A stretch of 64,000 nucleotides of DNA from JAVDCA01 sp035293985 (lineage in GTDB: Bacteria > Pseudomonadota > Alphaproteobacteria > Rhizobiales > Xanthobacteraceae). The position numbers were made by a program, and so were the translations under genes. The DNA lies in the NCBI GenBank assembly GCA_035293985.1, contig DATGLS010000032.1, positions 310,001 through 374,000 on the forward strand, read 5' to 3'. A model generated the notes under the pieces. The model was not told the DNA's origin. It saw only the letters and a program-made list of their open reading frames with translations, and made no database searches. Below are positions 58,914 to 64,000 of the stretch, in pieces; positions within the stretch are counted from its first letter, which is position 1; each line of letters starts with the position of its first letter.

Positions 58914-59921
58914 ATGCGCAGCCTGCGGAACCCGGTACTCCGGCGCGATTTTCTTGCCGCAGTCGCCGGCGCCGCGATCTGGCCCCACGTGGCACGGGCC
59001 CAGCAACCGCGTATCCCGATGATCGGCTACCTCGATGCCGGATCGCTGGCCGAGAGCCGCCAGGAGAACGCCGTCGCCTTCAACCAAGGCCTCGCCGAGA
59101 CCGGCTACGTGCCGGGACGCAACGTCGCGTTCGAGTATCGCGAGGCCAAGGGCAACCTCGAGCTCCTGCCGGAACTCGCACGCGACCTCGTGCGCCGCGA
59201 GGTCGATGTCATCATGGCGCCGGGCAGCGGGGTGGCGGCCCTCGCCGCCAAGGCGGTGACCACGACGATCCCGATCGTGTTCAGCAATGCCGGAGATCCG
59301 GTGCGATCAGGTCTCGTCGCCAGCCTCAGTCATCCGGGCGGCAACATCACGGGCGTTGCCGACTTCGGCATCGCCCTGTCGGCCAAGCGCCTGGAGCTCA
59401 CCAAGCTGCTGATCCCGTCCGCCTCCAGGGTCGGCATCCTTGCGCCGCTGATCCAGCCACAAGCCGCCGCGCACGATATCGCAACCGCACAGGAGGGCGC
59501 ACGATCACTCGGGATCGACCTGATCTTGCTGCGCGTGAGCAGCCCCGACGAAATCGACACCGCCTTCGCGACGCTCGCCCGCCAGCGCGTGGACGCACTC
59601 TGCCTGGTGACGAACCTGTTGTTCTTCAGCAACCGGCAGCGCGTCATCGGGCTTGCGGCGCAGCATCGTCTGCCCACCGTCTATCCTTTCATCCAATACG
59701 CCGAAAGCGGCGGCCTCATGAGCTACGGATCGAGCCTGACGGCGCGCGCGCATCAAGCCGGTGTCTATGTCGGACTCATTCTCAACGGGCAGAAGCCCGG
59801 CGATCTCCCCATCCGCCGGCTCACGACATTCGAGCTCGCCATCAACATGACGACCGCGAAGGCACTCGGCCTCGCGGTCCCGGCGAGCTTCCTCGCGCTC
59901 GCCGACAGGGTGATCGGATGA
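58914..59921 (+). CDS. ABC_sub_bind-family binding protein, first of a tandem pair
   Basis: A 335-residue binding protein (ABC_sub_bind/YtrF-type family). It has RRDFLAAVAGAAIWPHVARA as a Tat-like signal, then IPMIGYLDAGSLAESRQENA, GLAETGYVPGRNVAFEYREA, IPIVFSNAGDPVRSGLVASL and GGNITGVADFGIALSAKRLE, a classical run for this family. GGAGGG precedes ATG 58914. A close paralogue follows at 59996. No permease or ATPase gene is nearby, so the pair looks orphan. Confidence 0.9.
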   Translation: MRSLRNPVLRRDFLAAVAGAAIWPHVARAQQPRIPMIGYLDAGSLAESRQENAVAFNQGLAETGYVPGRNVAFEYREAKGNLELLPELARDLVRREVDVIMAPGSGVAALAAKAVTTTIPIVFSNAGDPVRSGLVASLSHPGGNITGVADFGIALSAKRLELTKLLIPSASRVGILAPLIQPQAAAHDIATAQEGARSLGIDLILLRVSSPDEIDTAFATLARQRVDALCLVTNLLFFSNRQRVIGLAAQHRLPTVYPFIQYAESGGLMSYGSSLTARAHQAGVYVGLILNGQKPGDLPIRRLTTFELAINMTTAKALGLAVPASFLALADRVIG

Positions 59922-59995
59922 ACGGCGGGTGCATGAGCAACCTCGTGAGCTCAGTGAACAAGCGGCCAAGGTACGGCGTCCGCGAAGGCGAATGC

Positions 59996-60967
59996 ATGCG
60001 CCGGCGCGATTTCCTCGCCGGCCTCGCAGGTGCGGCGACATGGCCGCTGCCGGCCCATGCCGCAAAACCGCGCGATGCGGTGATCGGCTATCTTTCTCAA
60101 AGCACGCTTCTCGATGACCCGACGATGTTCTGGAAGGCTCTCGCCGACCATGGCTATGTGAGGGGGCGGAACCTCAGGGTCGAATTGCGCGACGCGCACG
60201 AGGACGTCAGCCGGCTGCCGGAATTGGCGCGGGAATTGGTTCGCCTGCCGGTGAACGTGATCGTCGTGCCCAGCAGCGGGCCAGCCTTGTTCGCGGCCAA
60301 GCACGCGACCAGCACGATACCCATCGTCTTCGTCAATTCAGGGGACCCGATCCGATTGCATTATGTGACGGCCCTGAGCCGGCCCGGTGGAAACATCACC
60401 GGCGTCAGCGATTTCGGCGTCGAGCTCTCGGCAAAGCGGCTCGAGCTGCTCAAGCTGCTGGTGCCGACCGTTTCCCGCGTCGCAATAATGATTCAACGCG
60501 ACCTGCCGGGGCTGGTGCCGGAAATCGAAGCTGTCCGCAAGAGCGCCTCCCCGCTGGGGGGCGAGACACTGGTGTCGACGCTGGGGAATGAACAGGACAT
60601 TGACGCCGCCTTTGCGGAATTTGGGCAACGCCGCGTGGATGGAGTTTGCGTCACGCCAAGTCCCGTGTTCTTCCGCCAGCGCGCGCAAATCGTGGCTCTT
60701 GCAGCGCGCTACCGTCTGCCGGCGGTCTATCCCTACATTCACTTTCCGCGAGCCGGCGGCCTGATGAGCTACGGCACCGACGTCGGGCAGCGGTCCTATG
60801 AGGCCGGTGTCGTTACGGCCCGAATCCTGGACGGCGCGAATCCCGGCGAGCTTCCGGTATGGCGCCTGACGAAATTCGAGCTGGTGCTCAACATGAGCAC
60901 CGCTAAAGCGCTCGGTTTGGCGGTTCCGGCGGATTTTCTCGCGCTCACCGACAGGGTGATCGGATGA
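59996..60967 (+). CDS. ABC_sub_bind-family binding protein, second of a tandem pair
   Basis: A 323-residue paralogue of the preceding protein. Its signal is MRRRDFLAGLAGAATWPLPA, with VIGYLSQSTLLDDPTMFWKA, IPIVFVNSGDPIRLHYVTAL and GGNITGVSDFGVELSAKRLE aligned to the first copy. Both end with TAKALGLAVPA and DRVIG. I chose ATG 59996 because the twin-arginine signal starts there and GAAGG precedes it; an ATG at 59918 overlapping the previous stop is in frame and could couple the two. Duplication of a single gene is evident. Confidence 0.9.
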   Translation: MRRRDFLAGLAGAATWPLPAHAAKPRDAVIGYLSQSTLLDDPTMFWKALADHGYVRGRNLRVELRDAHEDVSRLPELARELVRLPVNVIVVPSSGPALFAAKHATSTIPIVFVNSGDPIRLHYVTALSRPGGNITGVSDFGVELSAKRLELLKLLVPTVSRVAIMIQRDLPGLVPEIEAVRKSASPLGGETLVSTLGNEQDIDAAFAEFGQRRVDGVCVTPSPVFFRQRAQIVALAARYRLPAVYPYIHFPRAGGLMSYGTDVGQRSYEAGVVTARILDGANPGELPVWRLTKFELVLNMSTAKALGLAVPADFLALTDRVIG

Positions 60968-61309
60968 GTCGCGAGCCGCAACGGCTGACGCATCATCGGA
61001 CGTCAAAACACTAGATCATGCGATCTTCGCTGAGTGTGGTCGCGCCCCCTTCGTAATTCGCACAGTATTTTACAACGTTTGTATTGCCTCAATTTGCACC
61101 ACGGCACGATCAATGGCGGCAATAGAACAGGAAATGAAAAGAACAGGCGCCGACCGACACCACGCAGCAATAGTCACGGGCCTAATCATCCTTGCCCCTA
61201 TCGACCGTCGGCTACGAGCAATTCGAGGCGGTCGCCACGCAAGTCCCCACAACTGCATGGCAATTGCGGCAATGGCGGAGATCGCGTGTCAGGCACGCGG
61301 GGGCGTGCC
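60968..61309. other. 342-bp intergenic region between convergent genes
   Basis: This lies between the second ABC_sub_bind gene and the 3' end of the leftward LLM gene. The stretch at about 61050-61200 is less GC-rich (TTTTACAACGTTTGTATTGC). I find no convincing hairpin, RNA gene or coding frame; short open frames have no motif. Confidence 0.4.
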
Positions 61310-62638
61310 CTACCCCGCTTTCGACGCTCGCGCGTGCGCCGGCCCAAGCCCCAGGTGATCGCGCAGCGTCGCCCCCTCATATTCGTTCCGATAGATCCCC
61401 CGCCGCTGCAGCTCCGGGACCACCTTGTCGACGAAATCGTCGAAGGCGCCGGGGAAATACGCCGGCATGACGATGAAGCCGTCACAAAGACCACTCGTGA
61501 ACCAGTCCTCGAAGATGTCGGCGATACGCGATGGCGTGCCGGCGATCACCCAATGGCCGCGTCCGGCCGCGGTGAGGTTGTAGAGGTCGCGCAGCGTCAT
61601 CTTCTCGCGCCGCGCCATCTCGAGCAGCGTGCGCGAGAATGATGTGTTGGCGCTGGTGGACGGCGGCAGATCGGGGACAGGTCCGTCGAGCGGATAGCCC
61701 GAGATGTCGTGGCCGATGCGGCCGGAGACGAGGGCGAGCGCGTTGGTGGGCGTGATCCAGCTTTGCAGACGATCGAGCTGCTCCTTCGCCTGCGCCTCGG
61801 TATCGCCGATGATCGGCATCACGCCCGGCATGATGGTGACCGCGTCGGGTGTGCGCCCATGCTTGACGACGCGGGCCTTGAGCCCGTCATAGGCCGCCTT
61901 GGCGGCAGCCTGGTCGCCGCTGACCACCGAGAACACGATGTCGGCCGTGCGGGCCGAGAGGTCCTGCCCAGCCGCCGAGCCGCCGGCCTGGATGATCAGC
62001 GGATCGCCCTGCGGGCAGCGCTCGATGTTGAGCGGCCCCTTCACGGAGAAGAAGCGGCCCTTGTGATCGAGCGGACGGATCTTGCTCGTATCGAGAAAAA
62101 CGCCGCTCGCCTTGTCGGCGACGTGGGCGCCCAGATCCCAGGTGCCCCACAGGCCCTTCACCACGTCGACGAACTCGTTGGCGATCTCGTAGCGCAGGTC
62201 ATGCGCGTTGTGCAGCTGCTGGCCGAAATTCTGCGCCGCTTTGTCGAGCGCCGTGGTGACGACGTTCCACGCCACCCGTCCGCCGCTGATGTGCTGCAGC
62301 GTCGCGAAAGTTCTTGCGACGTTGAACGGCTCGCTGAAGCTCGTCGACACGGTCGCGCCGAGCCCGACATGTTTCGTCACCGTGCTGAGCGCGCTGATCA
62401 GGGTGGTCGGCTCGAACCGGGTGACGAACGAGGGGTGGTCGCCCGGGTCCATCAGGAGCGAATCGGAGATGAAGAACAGGTCGAGCTTGCCGCGTTCGGC
62501 GATCTGCGCGCCGGCCGACACATAGGGCCAGCTCGAGTTCTTGTCCCACGCGCCCTCGTAGCGCCAGCCGGCCGAATGGTTACCGGCGCCGATCCAGAAG
62601 ACGCCGAGGTGCATCTGACGCTTTGCCGGGGCCAGCAT
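61310..62638 (-). CDS. NtaA/DszA-type LLM flavin monooxygenase
   Basis: A 442-residue monooxygenase of the NtaA/SnaA/DszA group. It has HLGVFWIGAGNHSAGWRYEG, LDLFFISDSLLMDPGDHPSF, LGATVSTSFSEPFNVARTFA and LQHISGGRVAWNVVTTALDK, the last being the hallmark SGGRVAWNVVT. Such enzymes use FMNH2 supplied by a separate reductase to attack chelators, sulfones or similar compounds. GAGGAG precedes ATG 62638. It is divergent from an NMT1-like binding protein, a pairing that suggests uptake and oxidation of one compound. The frame is open far upstream, but that part is antisense to the neighbour. Confidence 0.92.
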   Translation of the reverse strand: MLAPAKRQMHLGVFWIGAGNHSAGWRYEGAWDKNSSWPYVSAGAQIAERGKLDLFFISDSLLMDPGDHPSFVTRFEPTTLISALSTVTKHVGLGATVSTSFSEPFNVARTFATLQHISGGRVAWNVVTTALDKAAQNFGQQLHNAHDLRYEIANEFVDVVKGLWGTWDLGAHVADKASGVFLDTSKIRPLDHKGRFFSVKGPLNIERCPQGDPLIIQAGGSAAGQDLSARTADIVFSVVSGDQAAAKAAYDGLKARVVKHGRTPDAVTIMPGVMPIIGDTEAQAKEQLDRLQSWITPTNALALVSGRIGHDISGYPLDGPVPDLPPSTSANTSFSRTLLEMARREKMTLRDLYNLTAAGRGHWVIAGTPSRIADIFEDWFTSGLCDGFIVMPAYFPGAFDDFVDKVVPELQRRGIYRNEYEGATLRDHLGLGPAHARASKAG

Positions 62639-62803
62639 GGTGGGCTCCTCGCCGCTGTCCGCCGCCCAGGGCATACGAGCCCTGCGTTGGCGGCGCTTTG
62701 CACCTTTGTAACATTCCCGCCGGGAGGCTAAAATGCGTTTGTCGCGCCGCGCCGGCGGCCCAGCAATGCAAAAGATCGCAAGAGAGATCACAAGAGGACT
62801 TCC

Positions 62804-63679
62804 ATGCCCGCCGAAACCCGCCCTGTCGTCAAGATCGCACCCAACAACCAGGTGTTCGACCTGCCGGTCATCGTCGGCATCGAGGAAGGGCTGTTCGCCG
62901 CGGCCGGCCTCGATGTGAGCTTCTCGGCGACCCATGCGGACCGCGAGAAGAAGGACACGGTCGCGACCCCGTTCATGGGGCGGCTCAAGGAGAACCTGTT
63001 CGATTGCGGCTCCGCCGACAGCTACAATGTCTGCGAATGGGCGAGCATCGACCGCCTCGAGCGCGGCAAGCGCGGCGGCAATATCGCGGCGCTGCGCGCG
63101 GCGGTCGCGGCGCAGGCGATCCTCACCTTCGACGACAACCTGCAGACGCCGCGCGACATGGCTGACGTGCCGGTCATGGTGCAGGAGCTGACCGGCTCGC
63201 ACTACACCGCCATCCAGATGCTCGAGAGCGCGGTCGGGTCCGAGCATGTCAACATCCAGAAGGGCGGTCTGCCGCAGATGCGCTACGCCGCGCTCAAGAG
63301 CGGCGCCGCCCGCGCGATCGCCGTGATGGAGCCGTTCATCAGCCTCGGGCTGAAGGAAGGCGCGCACATCGTCGCGGCCTCGTTCTACCGTGGCGGCGAG
63401 GTAATCTCGCCGGATCTCACCCCCGAGCAACGCAAGGCGTTCTATGACGCGGAAAACCGCGCGGTCGACCTGATCAACGCCGACTTCTACAAATACGCCC
63501 ACCACGTGACCGCGCACGCCAAGGGCGCCCTCGCGCCGCACGAGCTCTTGCGCGCCTTCGTGCACTACAAGCATGTCGACTACTACGACGAGACCCTGTT
63601 CAACCGCGCCTACGACTGGATGAAAGCGCGCGGCATGAGCGAAGGCCAGAGCCAGCACGCCGCGCTGGTGGTGGGATAG
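62804..63679 (+). CDS. NMT1/ABC-type binding-protein-like
   Basis: A 291-residue protein like ABC nitrate/sulfonate/taurine binding proteins. It starts VVKIAPNNQVFDLPVIVGIE with EGLFAAAGLDVSFSATHADR, and later LPQMRYAALKSGAARAIAVM and EPFISLGLKEGAHIVAASFY. No signal peptide is visible at ATG 62804, which is unusual for this fold and may mean a cytoplasmic enzyme-like role or a missed start. It is divergent from an LLM monooxygenase and upstream of a UbiD-like gene, so the three may act on one compound. Confidence 0.8.
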   Translation: MPAETRPVVKIAPNNQVFDLPVIVGIEEGLFAAAGLDVSFSATHADREKKDTVATPFMGRLKENLFDCGSADSYNVCEWASIDRLERGKRGGNIAALRAAVAAQAILTFDDNLQTPRDMADVPVMVQELTGSHYTAIQMLESAVGSEHVNIQKGGLPQMRYAALKSGAARAIAVMEPFISLGLKEGAHIVAASFYRGGEVISPDLTPEQRKAFYDAENRAVDLINADFYKYAHHVTAHAKGALAPHELLRAFVHYKHVDYYDETLFNRAYDWMKARGMSEGQSQHAALVVG

Positions 63680-63800
63680 GAAGGCACGTCGCCTGCGCTC
63701 CCCCCGCAAGCGAAGAGGTGGCGGGAGGGGGCGGGGGGCAGCGCTTGAGCGGCCGATGATGACAACCCGCCCGCTCGTCATCGCTTCGCGACGACGTGCG

Positions 63801-63833
63801 ACCCTCCCCTGCAGGGCCCCTGCAGGGAAGGGT
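63801..63833. repeat. Near-perfect inverted repeat
   Basis: ACCCTCCCCTGCAGG and CCTGCAGGGAAGGGT pair with one mismatch around a 3-base loop, and CCCTGCAGGG occurs twice. It lies just upstream of the UbiD-like gene. It may be a terminator for the preceding gene, or part of a dispersed repeat. Confidence 0.6.
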
Positions 63834-63860
63834 GAACATCACCAACCTGCCGTTGATCAC

Positions 63861-64000
63861 ATGGACGCTCTCACCAAACCCAAACGCAAGTCGCTGCCCG
63901 CAGCGAGCGCCCGCCCCTACCCGGACCTGCACGATCACATCCGGGCGCTCGACGAGGCCGGCCTCCTGATCCGCGTCGATCGCAAGATCGACAAGGACAC
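63861..64000 (+). CDS. UbiD-like decarboxylase, N-terminus only
   Basis: The frame from ATG 63861 runs off the right edge after ~46 codons. It encodes RPYPDLHDHIRALDEAGLLI and RVDRKIDKDT, which resembles the start of UbiD-family prenylated-FMN decarboxylases (DLREHIxxLexAGLLxRVxxxI). These enzymes decarboxylate aromatic acids. The assignment rests on this short N-terminal pattern only. It follows the NMT1-like gene in the same direction, suggesting uptake and decarboxylation of one substrate class. Confidence 0.55.
   Translation, partial: MDALTKPKRKSLPAASARPYPDLHDHIRALDEAGLLIRVDRKIDKD

Noticed and set aside
61310..63781. 823-codon minus-strand frame
   Set aside because: The monooxygenase starts at 62638 with a good ribosome site. 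The rest is antisense to the NMT1-like gene.
1..64000. tRNA, rRNA or transposase genes
   Set aside because: Reading both strands I found no cloverleaf-like sequence, rRNA motif or transposase domain. A covariance-model scan would be needed to exclude small RNAs.

Overview
The window is very GC-rich, densely coded DNA from an alphaproteobacterium, most likely Hyphomicrobiales (Rhizobiales) close to the Bradyrhizobiaceae/Xanthobacteraceae. This is inferred from gene content: a BTLCP transglutaminase-like protein, PAS_5 and tandem PilZ proteins, a DUF1127 protein, many orphan Bug, TAXI and ABC_sub_bind periplasmic binding proteins, and the short palindromic intergenic repeats. I see no rRNA, tRNA, CRISPR array, transposase or phage genes.

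Layout. 1-6.6 kb: three secreted ClpP-like (COG3904-type) paralogues, one cut by the left edge, interspersed with yidD, a Sel1-repeat membrane protein and a TAXI binding protein. 6.6-10.8 kb: a Bug binding protein divergent from thrS, followed by a second, frameshifted copy of the thrS 3' end. 10.8-19 kb: chromosomal genes including a YdjA-like nitroreductase, a flavin reductase, a patatin phospholipase, a CBS protein, a rhomboid protease, PAS_5, PilZ and BTLCP proteins. 19-22.5 kb: an autotransporter with 25-residue repeats, and a Bug/class II aldolase pair. 23.5-29.3 kb: a CUT1 sugar ABC operon (binding protein and two permeases, no ATPase) whose downstream permease has two extra decayed copies of its 3' end, bracketing a DUF4261-like module and a ModA-like protein.

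30.6-38.2 kb is a chromate-resistance island: rhodanese remnant, DUF1259, divergent Fe/Mn superoxide dismutase (ChrC-like), a small Cys-rich secreted protein, chrA, a beta-propeller, an outer-membrane protein, a concanavalin-like protein, a Cj0069-type ATP-grasp protein, and a frameshifted TauE/SafE exporter. 38.3-42.7 kb holds a putative regulon: a ModA-like protein, a MATE exporter coupled to a small secreted protein, a DUF1127 protein and a GcvA-type LysR regulator. A duplicated promoter/leader element recurs upstream of these transcription units. 42.8-47.5 kb is a full branched-chain-type ABC operon (livK-like, G, F, H, M).

47.7-64 kb is catabolic and accessory: beta-propellers, LLM flavin monooxygenases, alpha/beta hydrolases, an SDR, a TauD-like dioxygenase, tandem ABC_sub_bind proteins, an NMT1-like binding protein, and the start of a UbiD-like decarboxylase at the right edge. 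The set suggests uptake and oxidative breakdown of small organic compounds.

The signals most worth following are the repeated upstream element around the MATE/LysR genes, the extended chromate island, and the pattern of duplicated gene 3' ends (thrS, permease, flavin reductase) beside accessory genes.
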